Assembly: GCF_044383835.1 (NCBI RefSeq)
Contig: NZ_JBISEP010000009.1
Coordinates: 40,569-104,568, forward strand
Length of the DNA stretch: 64,000 nucleotides
From: Paraliobacillus sp044383835
GTDB taxonomy: Bacteria > Bacillota > Bacilli > Bacillales > Amphibacillaceae
Reading direction: 5' to 3'
Positions 56,014 through 64,000 of the stretch are shown here, in pieces. The notes beneath the pieces were generated by a model. It did not search any database and was not told the origin of the DNA. It saw only the letters and a program-made list of their open reading frames with translations. The translations under genes were made by a program, and so were the position numbers. Positions within the stretch are counted from its first letter, which is position 1; each line of letters begins with the position of its first letter.

Positions 56014-57186
56014 ATGAGTGAAAGAGTTGTTGTTACTGGTATGGGGGCGGTTGTTTCTTGTTCTGATAACTTAATTGAACTATGGCATAATGTAATAACA
56101 AAAAAATTGCTTTTTGATTATCAAGAATCATTTAAGAGAGTGGCAGGACCTACTCCAAGCCCTTTACCTGAGATTAATAGGTATGAAAATATGATTGAAC
56201 ATGCTATTCAGGAAGCAATTTCACCATGTTTACTACCTAATAGAAATGAGGAAGTAATTAGTTTTATTTTAGGCACAAGTATTGGCGATAGTGACATCAT
56301 TAAAAAATTTGAAACTCTATCTTCTAAATTTAATAACTCACCTAGATATTTCAACTCAAACGATACAGTAAAAGAAGCAATTAATAAACTTCAAATAAAT
56401 GGACGTATAAATGTAATATCCAGTGCTTGTTCATCTTCTTCGGTAGCTTTAAATAATGCATACAATTTAATTAAAAATGGAAAATCGGATATGGTATGTG
56501 TAGTTGGCATAGAAAATGTTTCCAACAATATGGGAATAGCCAGTTTTGATGCTCTAAGTGTTTTATCAAAAGATACTTCTCCTCACCTGGCAATGCAACC
56601 TTTTGATAATGAGAGTAATAGTTTTGTTATGAGTGATGGATGTGGTGTGTTAATTTTAGAAAGTTTAAGTTTGGCGTTAAAAAATAACAAAAAAATATAT
56701 TCTGAAATTAGTGGTGTTGGAATGAGTTGCGACGCTTATAATATACTTACTCCGGATCAGACAGGAACAGGAGCTGTAAAAGCTATGCATAATGCTCTAA
56801 TTGACGCCAATTTATCTCCTGAAAGTATCTCTTATGTGAATGTACATGGAACAGGTACTAATTCTAACGATGACGCTGAATTGAAAGCGATGCAACAAGT
56901 GTTTCCTTGTAAAAAAAATCGAGATTATTTTTATGCGACTTCCACTAAAAGTATTACAGGACATTTATTAGGTGCTAGTGGAATAATAGAGGCTATAATT
57001 TCTACTATTTCGTTAATAGAGGGAGTAATTCCAGCTACAGTGAATCTTAGTCAGCCATTAGTGAGTAGTGGAATAACAATAAATAATGACAATGTAAAAA
57101 AAGAATTATCTTATGTTATGAGTAATACATTTGCTTTTGGAGGACAAAATGTATCTTTAATTCTAAAAAAATATACAAAGAGGTGA
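56014..57186 (+). CDS. Second ketosynthase (active site intact)
   Basis: A 390-residue KAS I/II-type condensing enzyme with Cys139 (ISSACSSSSVA), a His in VNVHGTGTNSND and a His in KSITGHLLGASG, so the triad is complete. It ends in MSNTFAFGGQNVS. It is more divergent and shorter than the enzyme at 48871. It may carry out a separate step such as the first or last condensation, or form a pair with the short degenerate homologue at 58125. It is 4 bases before the acyltransferase. Confidence 0.87.
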   Translation: MSERVVVTGMGAVVSCSDNLIELWHNVITKKLLFDYQESFKRVAGPTPSPLPEINRYENMIEHAIQEAISPCLLPNRNEEVISFILGTSIGDSDIIKKFETLSSKFNNSPRYFNSNDTVKEAINKLQINGRINVISSACSSSSVALNNAYNLIKNGKSDMVCVVGIENVSNNMGIASFDALSVLSKDTSPHLAMQPFDNESNSFVMSDGCGVLILESLSLALKNNKKIYSEISGVGMSCDAYNILTPDQTGTGAVKAMHNALIDANLSPESISYVNVHGTGTNSNDDAELKAMQQVFPCKKNRDYFYATSTKSITGHLLGASGIIEAIISTISLIEGVIPATVNLSQPLVSSGITINNDNVKKELSYVMSNTFAFGGQNVSLILKKYTKR

Positions 57187-57190
57187 TATT

Positions 57191-58132
57191 ATGTCATACG
57201 CATTTTTATGCTCTGGTCAAGGGGATCAACATTCTGGGATGGGGACAGATCTAATGAATGGTAATAAAGAATTTCTCAAAAGGATTGAATACTATGATTC
57301 TGTTTTGTCAGAAGTAGATTTAATTAATTTATTAACAACTTTTTCTGACACTGAATTGAAAAAAACAGAAAATGCCCAAATAGCAACATATGCAATGAGT
57401 GTTGCCTTAGGTGATTTATTAATTTCTTCTAATATTAAACCCACTTATTATGCAGGCTTATCATTAGGAGAGTTTTCTGCGCTTACGCTGAGCGGGGCAC
57501 TAACAGTGGAAGATGGATTATCTTTAGTTTATAAACGAGGAAAATTAATGGGGGAATTCTCTGAGAGAGGCACCTGTATGTATGCCATATTAGGTATGGA
57601 CCCTAATGAAATAAATCAAATTCTAAATGAGATGACTACCCATTCAATGAGTATCTCAAATTATAATAGTAAAAGACAAACGGTGATATCTGGTAAGACC
57701 CTTGATGAAGAGTTATTAAAAGATAGATTTATAAAAAATGGAGCACTTGATGTATCTAAATTAAACGTTTCAGGTCCATTCCATACTGACTTTTATAGAG
57801 AAATAAGTAAGAAGTTTCATAAGGAATTAAAATCAATCAATTGGAATAGAAATTTTGAATATGGAAAAGTTATTAAAAATTCCACAGCAAATACTTATAA
57901 AAGCACAGATAATTTTGCTGAAATTTTATCAAACCATATGTGTGCTCCTGTACTTTGGAAACAGTCAATAAACTATATAAAAAGTAATAAAGTATATAAA
58001 TTTATAGAGGTTGGTCCAAGTTCCACATTAAGAAATTTAAATAAAGACATCAGTAAGAAAAAAATTACAACTTATCTGACAAACAATTCTGAAAATGTTG
58101 ATTTATTATGTGGTGCATTAGTAAATGATTAA
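57191..58132 (+). CDS. Malonyl-CoA:ACP transacylase (FabD-like)
   Basis: A 313-residue acyltransferase. The nucleophile Ser91 is in AGLSLGEFSAL (GLSLG in place of GHSLG). Arg116 (YKRGKLM), which reads the malonyl carboxylate, and His198 (NVSGPFHTDF) are kept, as is the N-terminal CSGQGDQ. It would load malonyl units on the operon's carrier protein. AGAGGTG precedes the ATG. It overlaps the next gene by 8 bases. Its presence makes the pathway independent of the housekeeping FabD. Confidence 0.87.
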   Translation: MSYAFLCSGQGDQHSGMGTDLMNGNKEFLKRIEYYDSVLSEVDLINLLTTFSDTELKKTENAQIATYAMSVALGDLLISSNIKPTYYAGLSLGEFSALTLSGALTVEDGLSLVYKRGKLMGEFSERGTCMYAILGMDPNEINQILNEMTTHSMSISNYNSKRQTVISGKTLDEELLKDRFIKNGALDVSKLNVSGPFHTDFYREISKKFHKELKSINWNRNFEYGKVIKNSTANTYKSTDNFAEILSNHMCAPVLWKQSINYIKSNKVYKFIEVGPSSTLRNLNKDISKKKITTYLTNNSENVDLLCGALVND

Positions 58133-58979
58133 TACAAAAGTCATGTTAAGTAATTTTATGTTTATAACCGATCCAAAAGAATCCGAAATTCTTGAGTTAC
58201 CTAAACATGCCAGAAGAAGGATGTCAAGAAACGGGCAAATAGCAAAATTAGTTATTGATCAAATGCTTAAACAGAATTTAAATATACCAATAATGGGTAA
58301 AGATACTGGGGTTATTTACGCTTCATGTTTTGGAGCTATAGATGAAGAAGAGCAGGGTACCATAAAATATATCAGTTCTAATAATATTTCTCCTCTATTT
58401 TTACCAAATATACTACCAAATATGGTAGCTAGTAATTTATCTATCGATTTAAATCTTCAAGGATTAAATTACTGTATTAATACTGGCGTAACAGCTTTCT
58501 TAGAAGCAATTATTAATGGTATTGATTATATACAACAAGGACAACTCGATTCGGTAATAATCGTTGGAAGTGAATCTTGTATTTCATATAATGCGTTGTC
58601 TTTTGCAGAATTATACCATCAAAATAAATTGTCTTATAATACAGGCGGTGGTGCGCTTCTTTTAACTAAGGATAATAATATGAGAAATAAATATAAAATT
58701 AACAATTATAAATATTTCTTTAGTAATGATACCCTTGCAAAGCGCTCAAAAATGTTATTTGAAAAAGAGGTAAATCAAAAAATAAACACATATGGAAATG
58801 GTTATTTGATAGGGAATCATCCAATTTTATCCTCTGATACCTATATAGGTTGTTTACAATCTATTGTAAATATAAAACAACTACTAAGGAATTTAGATGA
58901 AAGTAATATGACTACTGGTGGAGTCTTTTCAATGTTGGAAAATGGTTCTAATATTTATATCGAATTTGTTAAACAATAA
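58125..58979 (+). CDS. Short degenerate ketosynthase-like protein
   Basis: A 284-residue protein with a KAS-like N-terminal fold (VIYASCFGAIDEEEQG, then LNYCINTGVTAFLEAI and VIIVGSES). The position of the catalytic Cys is Ile; a Cys is one residue earlier. The region that carries both catalytic His residues is absent. The end (MTTGGVFSMLENGSNIYIEF) resembles the closing FGFGGxN strand, so the gene is short but not simply cut off. It may be the inactive partner of the ketosynthase at 56014. No internal frameshift was seen. Confidence 0.65.
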   Translation: MINTKVMLSNFMFITDPKESEILELPKHARRRMSRNGQIAKLVIDQMLKQNLNIPIMGKDTGVIYASCFGAIDEEEQGTIKYISSNNISPLFLPNILPNMVASNLSIDLNLQGLNYCINTGVTAFLEAIINGIDYIQQGQLDSVIIVGSESCISYNALSFAELYHQNKLSYNTGGGALLLTKDNNMRNKYKINNYKYFFSNDTLAKRSKMLFEKEVNQKINTYGNGYLIGNHPILSSDTYIGCLQSIVNIKQLLRNLDESNMTTGGVFSMLENGSNIYIEFVKQ

Positions 58980-59007
58980 TATTTTTAAAAAAATTAAGGA
59001 GGTAAAA

Positions 59008-59946
59008 ATGTATACATTAAATCTTGAAGATGTAAAAAGTAAAGATATAAATTTGTCAGGTGGCAAGTGCAAAAATACACATGAGTTGATTCAACTTGGT
59101 TTAAATGTTCCAAAAGCTTTTTGTATTACAACATTAGCATATCAAAAATTTATCTCTTTCAATAAATTAGCTAGTGAACTTCAAAGATTAAAAAATAAAT
59201 ATTCATCCGAGAAAATTAATTTAACGGAATATTCTAGTACTATTTCTTCGCTTTTTAGAAATGCTAGTATTCCACCAGATATTAGAAGTGAGATATCTAA
59301 AAAATACTCTGATTTAAATCTTCATAAGATTGCGGTAAGATCTTCTGCAATTTTAGAAGATCTAAATTCAGCCAGTTTTGCAGGACAACATGAAACATAC
59401 TTAAATGTTATTGGTTTAAAAGAATTGGAAACAAAGATAATTGATTGCTGGATATCTTTATGGTCAGAAAAGTCTATAAAATATAGGGAAAATATTCATA
59501 TTAATGAAGAAAACGATATTTCTATAGCAATCATGGTACAAGAAATGATTAATAGTGAAGTTTCAGGTATTATTTTTACCAAAAATCCAATAAATCAAAA
59601 ACATGAATTCCTCATAAATTCATCATATGGATTAGGTGAATTGATTGCATCTGGGCAAGTAACTCCTGATACATATGTTTGTGATTATGAATCAGAAGAA
59701 GTTATTAATGACTTTATTGGTTCGAAAGAAAATATGATGATCTATAAAGATGGAGTGGGTAATCAAATAGAAGAGGTGCCAAAAAATATAAGAGAGAAGC
59801 AGTCTTTAAACGATATACAAATTAAAAAAATAACGAATATTGGTAAGAAGATAGAACAACATTATAATAGTCAACCTCAAGATATAGAATGGACATTATC
59901 AGATGGAAAGATTTATGTTTTACAAACTAGACCAATTACAACGTAA
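59008..59946 (+). CDS. Dikinase ATP-grasp half (PEP/pyruvate-binding domain)
   Basis: A 312-residue stand-alone PPDK_N-type ATP-binding domain. Signature blocks are LSGGKCKNTHEL (Lys20), VRSSAILEDLNSASFAGQHE (Arg111), VSGIIFTKNP, GLGELIASGQVTPD and the closing IEWTLSDGKIYVLQTRPIT (Glu294, Gln306, Arg308), all matching PEP synthase and rifampin phosphotransferase. It should bind ATP and phosphorylate the His domain of the protein at 53547. AAGGAGG precedes the ATG at 59008. Splitting the enzyme into two genes five genes apart is unusual. Confidence 0.85.
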   Translation: MYTLNLEDVKSKDINLSGGKCKNTHELIQLGLNVPKAFCITTLAYQKFISFNKLASELQRLKNKYSSEKINLTEYSSTISSLFRNASIPPDIRSEISKKYSDLNLHKIAVRSSAILEDLNSASFAGQHETYLNVIGLKELETKIIDCWISLWSEKSIKYRENIHINEENDISIAIMVQEMINSEVSGIIFTKNPINQKHEFLINSSYGLGELIASGQVTPDTYVCDYESEEVINDFIGSKENMMIYKDGVGNQIEEVPKNIREKQSLNDIQIKKITNIGKKIEQHYNSQPQDIEWTLSDGKIYVLQTRPITT

Positions 59947-59961
59947 TGATGGAGGATGATT

Positions 59962-60666
59962 ATGAATAAAATTATTAAATTTGAAAATGTTTTTAAAAGA
60001 TATATTTCAGGAGAAACAGAAATTTTAGCTTTAAAAGATGTTAGTTTCAGTATTGAAAAGGGGGAATTTGTTGTTATTTTAGGGGCTAGTGGAGCTGGAA
60101 AAACTACTGTTCTGAATCTTCTAGGTGGGATGGATTTTGTTTCTGAAGGTGCAATTTTGGTTGAAGATGAAGCGATTAATAAATATAACGAAAAAGAATT
60201 GACTTTTTTTAGAAGGAATAAAATTGGATTTGTCTTTCAATTTTATAATTTGATTCCTAATTTAAATGCTATAGAAAATGTCCAATTTGCCAGTTCTTAT
60301 AATGATGATAAATTTGATGCAAAAGAAATATTATTAAGAGTAGGCTTAGGGGAACGACTTAATAATTTTCCTGCACAATTATCAGGAGGTGAGCAACAGC
60401 GAGTAGCCATTGCGAGGGCCGTTGCAAAAAACCCGACCTTATTGTTGTGCGATGAACCTACTGGTGCTCTTGATTATAAAACTGGTAAAGAAGTTTTAAA
60501 GCTTCTATCGGAAGTAAATCAAGAATATGATAAAACCGTTATTGTTATTACACATAATGTAGCTATTGCAGATATGGCTGATAAAGTCATTAAAGTGAAG
60601 AGCGGAGAAATAGAAGAAATTTACATGAATGAACACAAGAAAGATATTGATGATATCGAATGGTAG
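59962..60666 (+). CDS. ABC exporter ATPase (LolD/MacB-type)
   Basis: A 234-residue ATPase with Walker A LGASGAGKTT, signature LSGGEQQR and Walker B LLCDEPTGALD; the last is typical of ATPases that partner FtsX-type permeases. The ATG at 59962 is chosen because GGAGG lies six bases before it; ATG 59956 is adjacent. It pairs with the permease that follows and should power release or export of the product, which may also give self-protection. Confidence 0.9.
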   Translation: MNKIIKFENVFKRYISGETEILALKDVSFSIEKGEFVVILGASGAGKTTVLNLLGGMDFVSEGAILVEDEAINKYNEKELTFFRRNKIGFVFQFYNLIPNLNAIENVQFASSYNDDKFDAKEILLRVGLGERLNNFPAQLSGGEQQRVAIARAVAKNPTLLLCDEPTGALDYKTGKEVLKLLSEVNQEYDKTVIVITHNVAIADMADKVIKVKSGEIEEIYMNEHKKDIDDIEW

Positions 60667-60679
60667 GTGATAGGTTTTT

Positions 60680-62998
60680 ATGAAATTTTTAATAAAAAAA
60701 TTCAGGAAAGACATCTTAGAAAATATTGGCCAATTTATAGCTATTTCTCTTGTAATATCGGTTGGAATTGCATTCTTCGTTGGTCTTACTTATTCCTATA
60801 ATACCATCGACAAATCTATTAATGATTATTACGATGAGACAAATTTAGCTGATGTATCAGTTTCCTTTACGGAATTAGAGAGAGAAGATATTGATGCAAT
60901 TCAAGAATTTAATGATGTGGAAGAGGTTCAGGGAAGAGCAATTTTTGAAGGAAGGCTCTCTTCTGATGATACTATTACCTTACAATCCCAGTCAGATAAT
61001 CAATCTATAAATATCCCTACGATATTGAAAGGAGATTATCCTGAAAATAGTGACCAAATCATTTTAGATAGTGAATATGTTAATAATAATGGTATCAAAA
61101 TTGGAGATAAGATTTCTTTAACTATTGGAAATGAAAAGATTGATTATGAGTTCACTGTTTCCGGTGTTTTTCAAAGTGGAGAATATGTGTATTATACAGA
61201 TGATAATACTATACCTGTCCCTAATCATAACAGTTATACAGTTGGGATAGTGGATGAAGACTTTTTTATTGAAGAAATTGGAATCAATTATAATCAAGCT
61301 CTCATTAAGTTATCTGAAGGAACTAATGATAGTGAGTTTATTAACCAAGTTGAAACTGAGTTTTCGACTTTTCTTCAATCGACTGTTCAAGAACAAGAAG
61401 TAGGCTACGAGATGGTTTCAAGTAAATTAGAAACAGTAAATAATTTAAGCATTATTTTACCAATTATTTTTATAGCTTTGGCTGCTGTCATAACTTCTAT
61501 AAGTATGACAAGACAAATTGAGAATCAAAGAGAACAAATATCAGTAATGAGAGCATTTGGTATTTCAAACGTAGAAATTAGTGTTAGTTTTCTGCAATAC
61601 CCTTTGTTTTCGGCTATTATAGGGACAATTGTTGGAACGACAATAGGTGTATTATTATTTCCTAAAATATTGATTTCTACACTTTCTGTTTTATTTGTAT
61701 TTCCAACTTTAAATACAACTTCATATATTCATTTATCAATTATTGGTTTCCTTGTTGCTTTGGCAGCTGGTGCTATTGCAACAAGATTAGCATGTAGAAA
61801 AATACTAAAAGAAATCCCTGCTCAGGGGATGAGACCTTTACCGCCAAAAAAAGCAAAAAAATCAATTGTTGAGAGAAACCAATTTATATGGGGCAGGATA
61901 CCTTATGCTTATAGAATGATATTTAGAAATATTTCTATGAATAAAAAAAGATTTTGGTTGAGTTCTATTGGTATTATTTTTTGTGTGAGTATTATGATAG
62001 CTTCAATAGGGATTAAATATGCTTTTGAAGATATAGTTGATACAGAATTTGATTCATTTCGAAGCTATGATATTACAGCCACTTTAAATGAACCATCCCT
62101 AGAAGAAGGAGACTTTGAAGATCTCGATAATGCTAAAACAGCTGATTTATTTAGTACGTCTCCGGTGAGTTATGACAATGAAAATGCAGGTTTGAATATA
62201 GTTAATGAAGATACAGAATCAAACCATTTGTATAATGCAAACGGAGAGAAAATAACTTTAAGCGATAAGGGGATTTATGTCTCTGAAAAATTTGCTGAAG
62301 ATCATGGTATTGAAAAAGGAGACATGCTTGAATTAGTTTTGAATTCCCCAGTAATTGAAAATAAATCAATTGATGTGGAAGTTATAGATAAATATGTAAG
62401 TTATACTACTCAAGGTTTTTATGGAACATTTGAGTTATTAAAAAACCATGATGTAGATTACCCTATCATGAGTATACAATTAACGGCAAATAGTGATGAA
62501 GATACTTTAAAAGAAACATTAGAGGATGATTCACAAATCTCTCATGTTACTATTAAAGAAACACAAAAGAATGAATATCTAAATGCTTCAAGTTCTATGG
62601 ATTCTTTGGTTCTAATTATGATTGGAGCTTCAATAATACTTGTCTTTACAGTTATATATAATATTAGTTCTATTAACATCTTTGAAAAGAGAAGAGATAT
62701 TGCTACGAAGAAAGTATTAGGTTTAACATTAAAAGAAATAAAACGAGTTATTTTTGTTGAAAATGTTTTTCTTGTTTTATTTTCTTCTTTGTTTGGAATA
62801 TTGATTAGTTACCCAATGTATGTTATTTTATGTGAATTTATTGCATCAGATGAAATGTCTTTCCCACATTCCTTAAATTTGATGAGTATACCTATAGCAC
62901 TTTTGTTAACATTAGTGTCTACGTTTATCACTAATGCTTTCTTAAAAAGAAAGATTAAAAAAATTGATATGGTTGAATCATTGAAAGGAGTAGAATAA
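60680..62998 (+). CDS. FtsX-type ABC exporter permease
   Basis: A 772-residue membrane protein with the double FtsX layout: helix 1 (about 17-40), a large extracytoplasmic domain, three helices (about 255-375), helix 5 (about 425-447), a second extracytoplasmic domain, and three helices (about 635-765). This matches type VII (MacB/LolCE-like) transporters, which drive mechanotransmission or lipid/amphiphile export. It follows the ATPase by 13 bases and ends the operon at a strong terminator. Confidence 0.88.
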   Translation: MKFLIKKFRKDILENIGQFIAISLVISVGIAFFVGLTYSYNTIDKSINDYYDETNLADVSVSFTELEREDIDAIQEFNDVEEVQGRAIFEGRLSSDDTITLQSQSDNQSINIPTILKGDYPENSDQIILDSEYVNNNGIKIGDKISLTIGNEKIDYEFTVSGVFQSGEYVYYTDDNTIPVPNHNSYTVGIVDEDFFIEEIGINYNQALIKLSEGTNDSEFINQVETEFSTFLQSTVQEQEVGYEMVSSKLETVNNLSIILPIIFIALAAVITSISMTRQIENQREQISVMRAFGISNVEISVSFLQYPLFSAIIGTIVGTTIGVLLFPKILISTLSVLFVFPTLNTTSYIHLSIIGFLVALAAGAIATRLACRKILKEIPAQGMRPLPPKKAKKSIVERNQFIWGRIPYAYRMIFRNISMNKKRFWLSSIGIIFCVSIMIASIGIKYAFEDIVDTEFDSFRSYDITATLNEPSLEEGDFEDLDNAKTADLFSTSPVSYDNENAGLNIVNEDTESNHLYNANGEKITLSDKGIYVSEKFAEDHGIEKGDMLELVLNSPVIENKSIDVEVIDKYVSYTTQGFYGTFELLKNHDVDYPIMSIQLTANSDEDTLKETLEDDSQISHVTIKETQKNEYLNASSSMDSLVLIMIGASIILVFTVIYNISSINIFEKRRDIATKKVLGLTLKEIKRVIFVENVFLVLFSSLFGILISYPMYVILCEFIASDEMSFPHSLNLMSIPIALLLTLVSTFITNAFLKRKIKKIDMVESLKGVE

Positions 62999-63006
62999 AG
63001 ATTTTT

Positions 63007-63038
63007 GTCCAACTGAGAAATAATCAGTTGGACTTTTT
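63007..63038 (+). terminator. Terminator of the biosynthetic operon
   Basis: Perfect arms GTCCAACTGA (63007-63016) and TCAGTTGGAC (63024-63033), then TTTTTAT. Confidence 0.93.
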
Positions 63039-63240
63039 ATGATATTATGAAATCAAGATTTTATCTTCCTTTTCTTACATGGGGTAGAGGTGATAAGGTT
63101 TTTAGCGCATGCATTAGGCAAAGAAAGATGTTCTGTATTTTAATTACTCGTGTATTCTATCAATTAAGAGAGGATGGTAAAACATTATTGGTCGTAAATC
63201 AAATAGGATAAAACAGATTCTTATTTAAGTAAGCGTCAAA
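63039..63240. other. Gene-free region with a possible degraded reading frame
   Basis: Short plus-strand readings such as LAHALGKER and TRVFYQLREDGKTLL occur in different frames around 63095-63200 and look like a decayed coding fragment, possibly of a transposase. The family could not be identified. Confidence 0.3.
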
Positions 63241-63274
63241 TAGCTCACACCTATCATTCAGGTCTATGATTGGG

Positions 63275-63470
63275 TTACTTCTTACTTGGTACTCGGCAAG
63301 CTTCTGGTAAGGCGTCTGACCAAGATAGATACTTTGGGATTTCATTAGGATTTGTCAGATCTCCATTAGGAAGTTCTTCAAATAAATATTTTAAATAGGC
63401 ATAGGGATTAAGGTTGTTTTTACCAGTCTTTGCGAACGAACTTACCACTGTTTGCGGACCTCTTTACCAG
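63275..63470 (-). pseudogene. IS66-family transposase C-terminal remnant
   Basis: Read on the minus strand it gives VVSSFAKTGKNNLNPYAYLKY followed by LFEELPN and YLSWSDALPEACR, the C-terminal signature of IS66 TnpC-type transposases. Similarity continues upstream in another frame (FLFTGKEVRK), so it is frameshifted. Only the end of the gene remains. It marks the right side of the island. Confidence 0.75.
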
Positions 63471-63540
63471 TGAAAAGGAAGACATGAACCAAATAATTTA
63501 TGATCCATGTCTTTCCTCTACCGGTATTCACTACAGATAA

Positions 63541-63855
63541 TCAATCAAATGGGCTAATGCCTAATTCCATTTCGAGGAATACTTTCTCGTTTCGTAACTT
63601 GCTATTTTCTTCTTCTAATCTTTGAATTTCCTTTATTAATCTTTCGATTTTGGTTTTATCATCTATTCCATCTTCGTAGGCTGTACCTTGCCGTTTCCAC
63701 CAATCAGTAAATGCCCAAACAAGTTCTTCAGTGACTGAAGTATTATGAAATTTATTCTTTGTCTGATTTAGCCATTCCTGGACTAATTCTTAATCACATT
63801 TAAGCTCGTATGTACGAAAGAACTGAGTAGCTTCTTTTGCTGTGAAAGATACCAT
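63541..63855 (-). pseudogene. Small coiled-coil protein gene with an internal stop
   Basis: A frame of 105 codons starting MVSFTAKEATQFFRTYELKCD, then an in-frame TAA (63790-63792), then LVQEWLNQTKNKFHNTSVTEE. It ends in a clear coiled coil (KIERLIKEIQRLEEENSKLR) and MELGISPFD. Ribosome binding site AGAAAGG precedes the start. I do not recognise the family; the length and coiled coil resemble small accessory proteins of mobile elements. The stop suggests decay. Confidence 0.55.
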
Positions 63856-63950
63856 ATTCAAACACCTTTCTAGAATGATTGATTAGTTAACGAGTTCACC
63901 AGTAAAAATTAAATATATCTAGTCCTAGATTATTCACCGTCAAATATAAA

Positions 63951-63999
63951 ATCCCACTAAAAAGCGTTCATGTCGGCTTTCTAGTGGGATTCTCTTTTT
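63951..63999 (+). terminator. Terminator-like inverted repeat at the window end
   Basis: The arms ATCCCACTA (63951-63959) and TAGTGGGAT (63982-63990) enclose AAAGC/GCTTT and are followed by TCTCTTTTT. It may terminate a transcript on either strand. Confidence 0.7.
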
Positions 64000-64000
64000 C

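Noticed and set aside
53547..59946. Calling the dikinase pair a rifampin resistance enzyme
   Set aside because: Rifampin phosphotransferase is one chain. The split form and the biosynthetic context suggest a pathway role, and no substrate can be read from the sequence.
46621..62998. Aromatic type II polyketide cluster
   Set aside because: No cyclase, aromatase or C9-type ketoreductase is present, while dehydratase-like proteins are, which favours a reduced polyene-type chain.

Overview
The window is a chromosomal segment of a low-GC, endospore-forming member of the Bacillaceae. The evidence is the conserved gene order dnaK-dnaJ-prmA-rsmE-mtaB, rpsU-yqeY, nfeD-floA, yqfC-yqfD-phoH-pgpH-ybeY-dgkA-era-yqzL-recO, a T-box-controlled glyQ-glyS, yqfL-dnaG-sigA and trmK-nif3-cshB-nfo. 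The sporulation genes yqfC and yqfD, strong AGGAGG ribosome binding sites and frequent TTG/GTG starts fit this. The species cannot be fixed from the sequence alone.

Bases 1-5.4 kb hold the end of the heat-shock operon and its modification enzymes. Bases 5.5-9.3 kb are a MetNIQ-type importer operon carrying a uroporphyrinogen-decarboxylase-superfamily gene. A Na/phosphate cotransporter-like gene follows on the minus strand. Bases 10.4-22.2 kb carry rpsU through recO. A DUF4091 gene (22.5-24.1 kb) separates recO from the T-box leader and glyQS. Bases 27.8-32 kb hold yqfL, dnaG and the primary sigma factor. Bases 32-39.7 kb carry RNA-modification, helicase, DNA-repair and cell-envelope genes. 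A Na/Pi cotransporter with a PhoU-like tail, six tRNA genes (Asn, Met, His, Ile-CAT, Ser, Phe) and sodA close the conserved part at 43.3 kb.

From 43.8 kb the character changes. A decayed IS1182-type transposase, an IS110-type gene interrupted by an IS30-type element, and hairpins lead into a 16.4 kb plus-strand operon (46.6-63.0 kb). On the far side are an IS66-type remnant and a broken small gene. The layout is that of an acquired island.

The operon looks like an autonomous reducing type II polyketide or fatty-acid-like synthase. It encodes a TetR regulator with a 19-bp operator, two SDR ketoreductase-like proteins (one without the catalytic Tyr), one long acyl carrier protein, two hotdog dehydratase-like proteins (one without the catalytic His), an intact ketosynthase followed by a chain-length-factor-like partner, a KAS III-like enzyme with the His position changed to Pro, a second intact ketosynthase, a malonyl transferase, a short degenerate ketosynthase, and a phosphopantetheinyl transferase. 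It also encodes the two halves of a PEP-synthase/rifampin-phosphotransferase-like dikinase as separate genes (53.5 and 59.0 kb), and an ABC ATPase with a large FtsX-type permease. No enoyl reductase, thioesterase, cyclase or aromatase was seen. A polyene acyl product that is phosphorylated (or activated through a phosphoryl transfer) and exported is the working hypothesis. This cluster is the main candidate for an undescribed system in the window.
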